64,000 bases of DNA from assembly GCF_004343195.1 (NCBI RefSeq), contig NZ_SMCR01000011.1, forward strand, positions 53,277-117,276, in the 5' to 3' direction. Of this stretch, positions 1-8,948 are shown piece after piece; positions within the stretch are counted from its first letter, which is position 1, and each line of letters starts with the position of its first letter. This DNA is from Biostraticola tofi. Its GTDB lineage: Bacteria > Pseudomonadota > Gammaproteobacteria > Enterobacterales > Enterobacteriaceae. A program made the position numbers and the translations under genes. Below the pieces are notes generated by a model that was not told the origin of the DNA, searched no databases, and worked only from the letters and a program-made list of their open reading frames with translations.

Positions 1-86
1 ACTAGCACAATGCGATTAAAAAACAATCTAACTGCGTCTAATTTAGACAGTCATCGCTAAAGAGCTTAATAAATTGAAAAAAGGGG

Positions 87-118
87 TTGCATCGAAAGCT
101 GTCCAGAGTATAGTGCGC
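87..118 (+). promoter_or_regulatory. promoter of the initiator tRNA genes
   Basis: A sigma70-like promoter can be read directly: TTGCAT at 87-92, a 16-bp spacer and TATAGT at 109-114. It is followed by a GC-rich GCGC discriminator at 115-118, ten bases before the first tRNA. GC-rich discriminators are typical of stringently controlled stable-RNA promoters, so growth-rate control is inferred. Confidence 0.7.
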
Positions 119-127
119 TTCCACGGA

Positions 128-204
<77 letters not shown>

Positions 205-271
205 ATTAAGTATTAAGAAAAAAAAGTAAAAGAAGTTAACACCTGACTGCTCACAGGTGGTATTATTCGGA

Positions 272-348
<77 letters not shown>

Positions 349-360
349 ATTCTAACGACA

Positions 361-390
361 CTTCCTGAGGCACTGCCTAGGGAGTTTTGT
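361..390 (+). terminator. rho-independent terminator after the tRNA genes
   Basis: CTTCCTGAGG pairs, with one bulge, with CCTAGGGAG across a short loop, and TTTTG follows at once. It lies 12 bp after the second tRNA and most likely ends the tRNA transcript. Confidence 0.6.
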
Positions 391-674
391 CGTTTATAGC
401 ATTCAGCAATATTCTATCACTCTTTACTCCCCTGCTTATTTTGCCCAGCCATTCCAGATATCCTTGCAAGGCTACCACGGTATTTCCTGCAGCCTATTTC
501 CTTCAGCTCATCTTGTTTAGCCCTATTCTGCCCGCGGTATCCCGCTCCTACCGGGCTAGCATTATTCTTGGCATCAGCTTATGTTTCAAAAAGCGCTCGC
601 GTCCCCCACCTTCGCCTCTCGCTGTCTCGGGTCCTGATATTTTCATTTGCCGAAAGGTAATGGCGCTGCCACGG
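391..674. other. intergenic gap, tRNA terminator to amiC stop
   Basis: I see no gene here. An open frame on the plus strand runs from a TTG into amiC, but it has no ribosome binding site and a biased, signal-less composition. The dyad GCGAGCGC (about 595-602, read on the minus strand) followed by TTTTT could weakly terminate amiC. Confidence 0.4.
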
Positions 675-1931
675 TTATCGGCCGAGCACGCCCCCAGCCG
701 CAAAATAGGCTTTGATACCTGCCAAAATGGATTCGGCCACCTGCTGCTGAAAACGTGCGGTACGTAGCCTGCGCTCTTCCTCTACATTACTGATAAAAGC
801 CGTTTCTACCAATATGGACGGAATGTCAGGCGCTTTCAGCACGGCAAACCCTGCCTGATCGACACTCTTTTTATGCAGATGGGAGACTTTCCCCAGCCGC
901 TGTAATACATGCTTGCCGAACTTGAGGCTGTCATTAATGGTAGCGGTTTGCATCAAATCGAAAATAGTATGATCAAGGTAGCGATCGCCGCTCTTGCTTA
1001 CGCCGCCGATATCATCGGCGGCATTTTGGGTCTGGGCCAGAAAGCGGGCAGCAGCACTGGTTGCTCCCTTGGTCGATAAGGCGAACACTGAAGATCCCCG
1101 GGCGGCCCGATTGGTAAATGCGTCGGCATGTATAGAAATAAAGAGATCCGCCCGCTGCTTGCGTGCCTTGGCAACCCTGACTTTAAGGGGGATAAAAACA
1201 TCTTCATTTCGGGTCATGAACACTTTCATGTTGGGTTGCCTGGCGATCAGGGTTCGCAATCGCCGGGCGATGCTGAGCACCACATCCTTCTCCCGGGTTT
1301 TGTATTTGCCAATCGCCCCGGGATCCTCGCCACCGTGTCCAGGATCCAGCATGATGATAATCGGGCGATCGCGGCCCGCCTTGCCCGCTTTGGGCGCTGC
1401 CGCCTCGGGGGGCAGGTTACGGGCCAAATCGCCTTTATTGTAATCTTCCAGCAACGCTAGCAGTGGATCATCTTGGGCTGCGGAATGACTACCGGCAATC
1501 GGATAGAGATCCAATACCAATCGGTTTTTAAAACCCGCTACCGGCTTGAGAGTTAAAAATCGCGCTTCGACCCGCTGTTTAAGCTCCAATACCACCCTGA
1601 GGGTCTGCTTATCAAACTGGCCGGCACGGATGTTCGCCAGGTAAGGATCACTGCCCTGTACCAGCTTGCCCATGCTCCTGAGCACTGAATTAAGATGCAC
1701 GCCGGAAATATCGATCACCAAACGATCGGGATTGGTGAGGACAAATTGACGGTAGTGCAGAGCAGAACCCGATTCAATGGTTACGCGGGTGTAGCTGGAG
1801 GCAGGCCAGATGCGAACCGCAACAACATCTGATGCCGCTGCGTGACCCAGTCGGCTGATACTGAGCAGCCAGGTCGCGGTAGCCCCTTGTAAAAACAGGC
1901 GACGCCCCGCGTTATGATTTGGATCCGACAT
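675..1931 (-). CDS. amiC: N-acetylmuramoyl-L-alanine amidase AmiC
   Basis: Periplasmic zinc amidase that removes stem peptides from septal peptidoglycan so that daughter cells separate. In E. coli it is activated by NlpD. The 418-residue product has a twin-arginine export signal (RRLFLQG, residues 10-16, then a hydrophobic stretch to about residue 33). An AMIN septum-targeting domain follows (about 38-140), then a linker and an Amidase_3 catalytic domain (about 190-410). Visible zinc-site motifs are [10 protein letters not shown] around 196-205 (His199), SIHADAF and LVETAF near the C terminus. Length is one residue off E. coli AmiC (417). It is divergent from argA, the same arrangement as in E. 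coli. Identification is firm. Confidence 0.96.
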   Translation of the reverse strand: MSDPNHNAGRRLFLQGATATWLLSISRLGHAAASDVVAVRIWPASSYTRVTIESGSALHYRQFVLTNPDRLVIDISGVHLNSVLRSMGKLVQGSDPYLANIRAGQFDKQTLRVVLELKQRVEARFLTLKPVAGFKNRLVLDLYPIAGSHSAAQDDPLLALLEDYNKGDLARNLPPEAAAPKAGKAGRDRPIIIMLDPGHGGEDPGAIGKYKTREKDVVLSIARRLRTLIARQPNMKVFMTRNEDVFIPLKVRVAKARKQRADLFISIHADAFTNRAARGSSVFALSTKGATSAAARFLAQTQNAADDIGGVSKSGDRYLDHTIFDLMQTATINDSLKFGKHVLQRLGKVSHLHKKSVDQAGFAVLKAPDIPSILVETAFISNVEEERRLRTARFQQQVAESILAGIKAYFAAGGVLGR

Positions 1932-2112
1932 GACACTCCGCTAGTAGAGCTAATTCAATGAAAAGCATATATTTTCATGATAAGACAGAAAACTTTAACC
2001 AATCTCTTGGTTCCTGTCATCCGAAAATGGACCTATGCTGTAGCCAAGCCGGGCTTTTTTCGCTTCTTTACATTAGCGGTAATGGAAATTGGTGCTTGCC
2101 ATCACCTACTCG

Positions 2113-2151
2113 ATAGAATAAAAATACATAAAATCAGAATAACCATTCACT
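2113..2151 (+). promoter_or_regulatory. tandem ARG boxes (ArgR operator) of argA
   Basis: Two 18-bp ARG boxes can be aligned to the consensus wnTGAATwwwwATTCAnw. Box 1 is 2113-2130 with cores AGAAT and ATACA; box 2 is 2134-2151 with cores AGAAT and ATTCA. They are separated by exactly 3 bp, the spacing known for paired ArgR sites. They end 11 bp before the argA start codon. Arginine-loaded ArgR is expected to repress argA here, as in E. coli. Confidence 0.88.
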
Positions 2152-2162
2152 GAGGATTGGCC

Positions 2163-3491
2163 GTGAAGGAACGTAGTACTGAACTGGTGCAGGGCTTTCG
2201 TCATTCAGTTCCCTATATTAATGCCCACCGGGGTAAAACCTTTGTGGTGATGCTGGGCGGCGAAGCGATTGAACATGAAAACTTCGCCAATATCGTTAAC
2301 GATATTGGTCTGCTGCACAGTCTGGGAATCAGGCTGGTGCTGGTCTACGGCGCCCGACCGCAGATTGATGCCAATCTGGCGGATCATCATCTGGAGCCGA
2401 TCTACCATAAATACACCCGCGTCACGGACGCGCCGACCCTTGAACTGGTCAAGCAGGCCGCTGGGTTGTTACAGCTCGATATTACCGCTCGGCTCTCGAT
2501 GAGCCTGAACAACACGCCATTACAAGGCGCGCATATTAATGTCGTCAGCGGCAACTTCATCATTGCGCAACCGTTAGGGGTGGATGATGGCGTCGATTAT
2601 TGCCATAGTGGCCGCATTCGCCGCATCGATGATGAAGCCATTCACCGCCAGCTTGATAGCGGTGCTATCGTCTTGCTTGGCCCGGTGGCGGTGTCGGTCA
2701 CCGGCGAAAGTTTCAATCTTACCTCCGAGGAAGTCGCCACCCAGTTGGCCGTTAAGCTGAAAGCCGAAAAAATCATTGGTTTCTGTTCTTCCCAAGGCGT
2801 GACGGACGACAGCGGCAATATCATTTCTGAGCTGTTCCCCAAGGAAGCACAAGAACGTATTGATGCTCTTGAACTGGCTGGCGATTATTATTCCGGTACG
2901 GTACGTTTTCTGCGTGGAGCCGTTAAAGCCTGTCGCAGCGGAGTACGTCGCTGTCACCTGATAAGCTACCAGGATGATGGTGCGGTGGTGCAGGAGCTGT
3001 TCTCCCGCGAAGGGATCGGCACGCAGATTGTCATGGAAAGTGCAGAGCAGGTCCGCAGGGCGACGATTAATGATATCGGCGGCATCCTGGAGCTAATCCG
3101 CCCGCTGGAACAGCAGGGGATCCTGGTGCGCCGTTCGCGGGAGCAGCTGGAGATGGAGATCGATAAATTCACGATCATAGAACGAGATAACCTGACCATC
3201 GCCTGCGCGGCCCTTTATCCTTTCCCTGAAGAACAGGTTGGGGAAATGGCTTGCGTAGCGGTTCATCCGGATTATCGAAGTTCATCCCGCGGTGAAATGC
3301 TGCTTAAGCGTGTCGCCCAGCAAGCCCGGCAGATGGGGTTAAAGAGACTGTTTGTCCTGACAACCCGCAGTATCCACTGGTTCCAGGAGCGAGGCTTTAC
3401 CCCAGCGGAAGTTGACATGCTGCCGCAGCAAAAACAGGCCCTGTACAACTATCACCGCCGATCAAAAATCCTGGTGGCAGAACTGGGCTGA
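2163..3491 (+). CDS. argA: amino-acid N-acetyltransferase (N-acetylglutamate synthase) ArgA
   Basis: Makes N-acetylglutamate from glutamate and acetyl-CoA, the first committed step of arginine synthesis in the cytoplasm. The 442-residue protein has an amino-acid-kinase-like domain (about 10-285, with the [10 protein letters not shown] region) and a C-terminal GNAT domain (about 295-435, with [13 protein letters not shown] for acetyl-CoA). I chose the GTG start at 2163, which gives VKERSTEL as in E. coli. GAGGA sits at 2152-2156 at good distance; the in-frame TTG at 2157 would overlap the binding-site spacing. The gene is convergent with recD, with only 9 bp between the stop codons and no obvious terminator. 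Paired ARG boxes lie upstream. Confidence 0.97.
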   Translation: MKERSTELVQGFRHSVPYINAHRGKTFVVMLGGEAIEHENFANIVNDIGLLHSLGIRLVLVYGARPQIDANLADHHLEPIYHKYTRVTDAPTLELVKQAAGLLQLDITARLSMSLNNTPLQGAHINVVSGNFIIAQPLGVDDGVDYCHSGRIRRIDDEAIHRQLDSGAIVLLGPVAVSVTGESFNLTSEEVATQLAVKLKAEKIIGFCSSQGVTDDSGNIISELFPKEAQERIDALELAGDYYSGTVRFLRGAVKACRSGVRRCHLISYQDDGAVVQELFSREGIGTQIVMESAEQVRRATINDIGGILELIRPLEQQGILVRRSREQLEMEIDKFTIIERDNLTIACAALYPFPEEQVGEMACVAVHPDYRSSSRGEMLLKRVAQQARQMGLKRLFVLTTRSIHWFQERGFTPAEVDMLPQQKQALYNYHRRSKILVAELG

Positions 3492-3500
3492 ACCGAAAAA

Positions 3501-5369
3501 TTATTGCGGCGTCCCGGTGACCGCAGCGTCTGCCAGGCGGGCTATCAGACCGCTGCGGCGTTGGGTGGCGGTCGCAATGGCATAGGTCAGCACATCGTCA
3601 TTACCATAAAGCGACAGTTGTCTGCGCGCACGGGTAATGGCGGTGTATACCAACTCACGTGACAACACCGGCAGCACCTGGCTGGGCAGCACCAGCGCGG
3701 TATGCATAAACTCCGACCCCTGGGATTTGTGCACCGTCATGGCAAAGGCGGTTTCATGGGCCGGCAACCGGCTTTGTGATACCGTCCTGATACTGCCGTC
3801 TGGCAAGGGGAAATACACTCGCAGTTCACCGTTGCCGTTATCCAGGGTAATGCCGATATCGCCGTTGTACAGCCCAAGCGAAGGTGCATTGCGGGTGATC
3901 ATCACCGGCCGTCCTGCGTAACCGCGTCCACTTGTCTGCAGCCGAATCAGGCCGGCACGCTGCAGCGCCTGCTCAATTCTGAGATTAAGTCCGGCCACGC
4001 CGAACGGCCCCTCGCGCAACGCGCACAGCAGCCGATAATCGCCGAAGGCGGCCAGTATCTCCTGTACTGGTTTATGACTCGCAACGCGGGTGAGATAATC
4101 CCGATATCCCGCTACTGCCCCGGCCAGCATATCCCGATAATCCTCATCATTTATCAGTCTGGCATAGCTGACATCCGGCAGGTCAGTCGCCTTCAGCAGC
4201 GTCAGCGCCTGATGGACGCTGCCGGTATTGACTGCCTCAGCAAGGCGTCCAATCCCCGAATGCAGATTAAAACGATAGCTTTTTTGCAGCAGACAGAGGC
4301 TGTCGCTTACCGGATGCCCGCCCTGATGCGGAGATGGGGGAATGCTGCAACCACTGAGCCGTTCCAACTGCCGCCGCCGCAGGGATGAGTAGCCTTGTTC
4401 GGCAAAATGACAGAGATCGCCAAGTACCGCGCCGGCTTCCACCGAAGAAAGTTGGCAGCGATCGCCCAGGAATATCACCCGCGCGTGGGCAGGCAATGCA
4501 GCGATAAGATTCGCCATCATCGGCAAATCGACCATTGAAGCCTCGTCGACAATCAGCACGTCGACATGCAGAGGATTACCCTGATGGTAGCGCATACGCT
4601 GGCTACTGGGCTGGGCACCCAGCAGACGATGCAGTGTAATGGCTTCATCAGGCAGTAACCGCCGCTGCGCCGCAGTCAGTCCCAATTGCTGCAGGGCGGC
4701 GCCAAGGGACTCACTCAGCCGTGCCGCCGCCTTTCCGGTCGGCGCCGCCATGCGGATCCTGAGTCGCTGCTGATCGCTGAGCATCACCAGAGCCGCCAGC
4801 AGCTTCGCCACGGTGGAGGTCTTACCGGTCCCTGGACCACCTGATATCAATGCAACCTGATGGGTCAGCGCCACCGCAGCAGCCACTTTCTGCCAGTCCG
4901 GCGACGTGTCGTTACCGGTGGTGAAAAAAAGATCCAGTATCTGGCTTATCTGCTGCTCGTCGACCGGAATCATGACCTCGGGGCGGGTAAAAAAATGGGC
5001 TACCCGCTTTTCGTTAAGCCACATGCGCTGCAGGTAAAGCCGCTGACGATCCAGGACCAGCGGCGTTGGTCTGGAACCGTCACTGACGGCTTCGCTAGCC
5101 AGCAACAGGGATTCCCACTCCGAGACGTCGGGTTTTCCGGCCAGATTCCATGCCTGCTGCGCCAGCGCAGGATGGCGGCCGCCAAACAGTTGTTCCGCAC
5201 TCAGCAGCGACAGCGGCAGGCAAACGTGCCCGGCACCGGCATCGGCGCTCAGACAGGCGCCGGCCAGCAGCAGCGCGGGATGAGTATCGCCCGCCAACAT
5301 GCGTGCAAACTGGACGTCAAGGGGACGCCACAGTCGCATTTGTTGCATCAGCTCGCAAAATGAATCCAT
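3501..5369 (-). CDS. recD: exodeoxyribonuclease V alpha subunit RecD
   Basis: Fast 5'-3' helicase motor of the RecBCD complex, which processes double-strand breaks and degrades linear DNA until Chi regulates it. The 622-residue protein has Walker A GGPGTGKTS at 177-185, Walker B VLIVDEASM, the motif VLPSQ and a C-terminal SF1 motif with TAITRARRQL. It is slightly longer than E. coli RecD (608). Its ATG overlaps the recB stop codon at 5369, so translation is probably coupled. Gene order recC-ptrA-recB-recD on one strand is that of E. coli. Confidence 0.97.
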   Translation of the reverse strand: MDSFCELMQQMRLWRPLDVQFARMLAGDTHPALLLAGACLSADAGAGHVCLPLSLLSAEQLFGGRHPALAQQAWNLAGKPDVSEWESLLLASEAVSDGSRPTPLVLDRQRLYLQRMWLNEKRVAHFFTRPEVMIPVDEQQISQILDLFFTTGNDTSPDWQKVAAAVALTHQVALISGGPGTGKTSTVAKLLAALVMLSDQQRLRIRMAAPTGKAAARLSESLGAALQQLGLTAAQRRLLPDEAITLHRLLGAQPSSQRMRYHQGNPLHVDVLIVDEASMVDLPMMANLIAALPAHARVIFLGDRCQLSSVEAGAVLGDLCHFAEQGYSSLRRRQLERLSGCSIPPSPHQGGHPVSDSLCLLQKSYRFNLHSGIGRLAEAVNTGSVHQALTLLKATDLPDVSYARLINDEDYRDMLAGAVAGYRDYLTRVASHKPVQEILAAFGDYRLLCALREGPFGVAGLNLRIEQALQRAGLIRLQTSGRGYAGRPVMITRNAPSLGLYNGDIGITLDNGNGELRVYFPLPDGSIRTVSQSRLPAHETAFAMTVHKSQGSEFMHTALVLPSQVLPVLSRELVYTAITRARRQLSLYGNDDVLTYAIATATQRRSGLIARLADAAVTGTPQ

Positions 5370-8300
5370 CAGTCTATCCCGTCTGCAGGGACTGCCGTCC
5401 CGTTGGTGCTGAAAAGCGCGTCCAGTTCGATAATAAACTGCGATTCGGGCCGGTAAAAAAAGACGCCATTGTCCGGATACTGCGCAGAGATGCCACGCAA
5501 AAACAGATAAAATACGCCACCAAAGTGACGCTGGTAGTCATAATCCGGCAGACGATGGCGCAAGTAGCGGTGTAGCGCCAGCGTATAGAGCTGATACTGC
5601 AAATCATAGCTGTGGCTGGCCATTGCCTGTCGCATGGCATCCTGGGTGTAGGCCGCGGCGTCCGATCCCAGCCAGTTTGATTTGTAGTCCAGCAGGTAAT
5701 AGCGGCCCTGCCAGCAGAACACCAAATCGATAAAGCCCTTGAGCATGCCGCGTACCTGGGGAAATGAGAGCGGCGGCCTGCTGCGTGATAGGGGATCGTA
5801 TTTTTTGCAAAGGCTGTCTAGCTGCTCGGCGCTGACCATGGCATCGATCGGCAGGTAAAATTGCATTTCCACCTGTTTTTTACCGGCGTCGATGTTGGCC
5901 AGTGTTATACCGTCGCTGTTCAGCCGCGTCGTGATTACCGTATGCAGCCACTGGGCCAGCATCGGCAGCCAATGAGCCTCTATTCCATGCTGGGTGCAAT
6001 GCTCAGTGAACCATTGCGTTTCCAGCGTCCGACTGAAATCCGACACTTCAAACAGGCTGTGCAGAAAAGTGCCCGGAGCAGCGCCGCGCGGGAAAGTATG
6101 AGGAGTCAGCCCTGCCTGACCGTCCTGGCGCTGTTCACCGACGGCATCTATGTCGAGCCCAGGCCGCAAATCCATGACGACCGATGCTGCGCCATGCTGC
6201 TGAAGACCTGAATAGCTGGTGACACGCCAGTGGTCCTGGCGACGATGCGGGTAAATGCGCGCCGAGAGGACAAGTTTATCAGACTCTGGCGCCAGCCAGG
6301 GCTGACCGTCCGGGTCCGATACTTCTGCCAATCGGATACTCCCCCGGCTCTCATGGCAAAGGCCTTCAAGCTCTCGCCGCAAAGCCGCCGCATCCGCCGG
6401 TTTGGCACGTTGTATCAGGTAACCCAGAGCGCTATGGTGCAAATCCGTTTCTCCCTGCTTTTTACGGCTACCGCGAAACAGCGGCGCGACACCGATGCTG
6501 CAATGATAGACCGATCGCGTCAACGCGACATAAAGCAGGCGCAAATCTTCCGCCAAACGTTCTTCTTCCGCCAGCGCCAGGCTGCGGGCCGAAGCGCCAA
6601 GATCCAGCCAGGACTGGTAGCTATCGCGGTCATGATAGAGGGGGCGCTTCTGCGCGCGGTAATCCGCGGCAAAAGGCAGGAATACCAGCGGGAATTCCAG
6701 CCCCTTGGACTTGTGCACGGTGATGATTTGCACCAGGTGGCGATCGCTTTCAAGCCGTAGCTGCTGGTTGTCGGACTGAATATCAGGCTTTTCTATCTGC
6801 AGCGCCAACCAGCGCACCAGTGCATGTTCATTTTCCAACTGGGCCGACGCTTCCTGCAGTAACTCACCCAGGTGCAGCAGATCCGTCAGTCGCCGCTCGC
6901 CATTGACGCCGGCCAGCACGTTTTCAGCAGTATGGTGAGCACTCATCAACTGCCGCAGCATTGGCAGGACCCCTCGCCTGGACCATAGCAGCCGGTAACG
7001 GGCAAACTCATCTACCCATTCATCCCAAAGCACCTCATTATTGTTGATCTTATCAATCGCGGCAGCATCCAGCCCGATAAGGCTGCAGGCGATGGCGCAA
7101 CGCAAGGCGTTATCCTGGGCCGGCATCAGCACCGCCTGCAGTATCCACAGCAGATCCCGGGCTTCAGCCGCATCAAATACGCTGTCACGGTTGGACAAAT
7201 AGACAGCCGGGATCGACAACTCACGAAGCGCATCGCGCACCAGCGCTGCCTCCAGGCGGTTACGTACCAGCACCGTCATGTCCGAGGCCTGGACTGGCTG
7301 GCGTTTCCCGCCGGGTTTTATCAGGCATGCCTGCCCTTCATGAGCCGCTTTTAACCAGTTGCTGATGGTCGCCGCACATTGTCGGGCCATTATCGATTGA
7401 TAGTCGCTGAGGCTTACCCCGTCGCCGGCCTGCAGCCAGATCATCATCGCCGCCTGGCGCTGACCATGGATCTCCAGACCGCGTTCCCGGTTGCCTTCAG
7501 CGGATTCAACCGGCAGGAACGGAATATCGGCGAAGATAAACGGGCTGGGTAAGCAACGAAACAGCTGGTTGACTGCATCAACCATACCTGGAGCCGACCG
7601 CCAGTTGGTATCCAGAGTGTAGTGAGCATCTACTTCGCTTCTGGCGCGCATATAGGTGAAGATATCTGCGCCGCGAAATGCGTAAATCGCCTGCTTGGGA
7701 TCACCAATCAGCAGCAGCCCGCAGTCAGGCTGGTCAGCATAAATACGTCTAAAAATACGGTATTGCTGGGGATCGGTATCCTGGAATTCATCGATCATTG
7801 CGACCGGATATTGTTTACGCACCGCCGAGGCCAGTTTTTCGCCGCCCTCGTTTGACAGAGCACGGTCAAAACCGCTGAGCAAATCGTCAAAACCCATTTC
7901 GGCACGGCGCCGTTTTTCCAGTTCAAGGCCCAGCCGCACCTCCTTTAGCGCCAGCACAAATATCACATCCCTGAGTTTCAGAGGCTGTGCAAAGAAAGCA
8001 TCCACCGCATCGAACAGGGTATGCCTGGGCGCCGGCCCCTTGGGCGATTTGGCCAAAAGCACTGACTGGCAAAAGCGTTCAAGCTCCTTCGGGAACCGGT
8101 AATCCCGCGTTGCTTCGGCAGCCCACTCGCCGATGCTGGCCAGCCAGGTTGGCAAGTATTTACTGCTGTAAGAACGGCGGTCAACGCCGGAAGCCGCCAT
8201 GATATCGGGCAGATCCCCTGCCGCTGCCCGCCACTGGCTTTTTAGCCCATCGATGGCGGCAATGATCTGGTGATGCCGCTGAACAATGGTTTCGTTGGTC

Positions 8301-8932
8301 AGCGGCGGATTCTGCATCACCGGCGGCTCACCCTGCAGATAGGGCAGCAGTTCAGCAAGCAGCTTTTGTGGACCGTCCCATTCCTCATGCACCATTACGG
8401 CGATATCGTACGGCAATGGATAACAGTAACGGCGCCAGAAATCAGCACAGACCTGCTGGCGCAGCATTGACTCATCCTCGACCAGGTTCTGCTGGAACAA
8501 CATGCCGGATTCGATGGCATTATGGCTAAGCATCCGCTGGCAAAAGCCATGGATGGTGTAGACCGCAGCCTCATCCATTTGCCGTTCCGCTGCCAGCAAC
8601 ATCCGCGCAGCTTCATCAGGGCTGGTTATCTGGTCAAGCAAGGCCTGCAGCAGCGTATCATCTGTTGATCGCCTGACGCAGGCGAGCCTCAAGCGATGAA
8701 TATTTTCACGGATCCGGCCGCGCAGCTCTTCGGTAGCGGCTTCGGTAAAGGTCACCACCAGGATCTCGTCCACGCTGAGCGGACGGGGGTATGCCGCCTC
8801 ATGGCCGAGTCCGAGCAGCAGGCGCAGATACAATGCCGCCAGGGTATAGGTTTTACCGGTTCCCGCCGAGGCCTCTATAAGACTTGCGTCCTGTAAAGGC
8901 AACGTCAATGGATTAAGCCTGGTTGCGGTCAA
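5369..8932 (-). CDS. recB: exodeoxyribonuclease V beta subunit RecB
   Basis: 3'-5' helicase and sole nuclease of RecBCD; it also loads RecA after Chi recognition. The 1187-residue product has the UvrD/SF1 Walker A ASAGTGKT at 21-28, DEFQDTDPQQ as motif II, and later TVHKSKGLEF and LRLLYVALTRS helicase motifs. The C-terminal nuclease centre shows GFIDLVF followed by LLDYKSNW, as in E. coli RecB. Only 16 bp separate it from ptrA upstream. All catalytic motifs are present, so the complex should be active. Confidence 0.97.
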   Translation of the reverse strand: MTATRLNPLTLPLQDASLIEASAGTGKTYTLAALYLRLLLGLGHEAAYPRPLSVDEILVVTFTEAATEELRGRIRENIHRLRLACVRRSTDDTLLQALLDQITSPDEAARMLLAAERQMDEAAVYTIHGFCQRMLSHNAIESGMLFQQNLVEDESMLRQQVCADFWRRYCYPLPYDIAVMVHEEWDGPQKLLAELLPYLQGEPPVMQNPPLTNETIVQRHHQIIAAIDGLKSQWRAAAGDLPDIMAASGVDRRSYSSKYLPTWLASIGEWAAEATRDYRFPKELERFCQSVLLAKSPKGPAPRHTLFDAVDAFFAQPLKLRDVIFVLALKEVRLGLELEKRRRAEMGFDDLLSGFDRALSNEGGEKLASAVRKQYPVAMIDEFQDTDPQQYRIFRRIYADQPDCGLLLIGDPKQAIYAFRGADIFTYMRARSEVDAHYTLDTNWRSAPGMVDAVNQLFRCLPSPFIFADIPFLPVESAEGNRERGLEIHGQRQAAMMIWLQAGDGVSLSDYQSIMARQCAATISNWLKAAHEGQACLIKPGGKRQPVQASDMTVLVRNRLEAALVRDALRELSIPAVYLSNRDSVFDAAEARDLLWILQAVLMPAQDNALRCAIACSLIGLDAAAIDKINNNEVLWDEWVDEFARYRLLWSRRGVLPMLRQLMSAHHTAENVLAGVNGERRLTDLLHLGELLQEASAQLENEHALVRWLALQIEKPDIQSDNQQLRLESDRHLVQIITVHKSKGLEFPLVFLPFAADYRAQKRPLYHDRDSYQSWLDLGASARSLALAEEERLAEDLRLLYVALTRSVYHCSIGVAPLFRGSRKKQGETDLHHSALGYLIQRAKPADAAALRRELEGLCHESRGSIRLAEVSDPDGQPWLAPESDKLVLSARIYPHRRQDHWRVTSYSGLQQHGAASVVMDLRPGLDIDAVGEQRQDGQAGLTPHTFPRGAAPGTFLHSLFEVSDFSRTLETQWFTEHCTQHGIEAHWLPMLAQWLHTVITTRLNSDGITLANIDAGKKQVEMQFYLPIDAMVSAEQLDSLCKKYDPLSRSRPPLSFPQVRGMLKGFIDLVFCWQGRYYLLDYKSNWLGSDAAAYTQDAMRQAMASHSYDLQYQLYTLALHRYLRHRLPDYDYQRHFGGVFYLFLRGISAQYPDNGVFFYRPESQFIIELDALFSTNGTAVPADGID

Positions 8933-8948
8933 AGTCCGACTCCCGTGT

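Noticed and set aside
387..767. 126-codon plus frame between the tRNAs and amiC
   Set aside because: TTG start, no ribosome binding site, runs into the amiC 3' end on the opposite strand.
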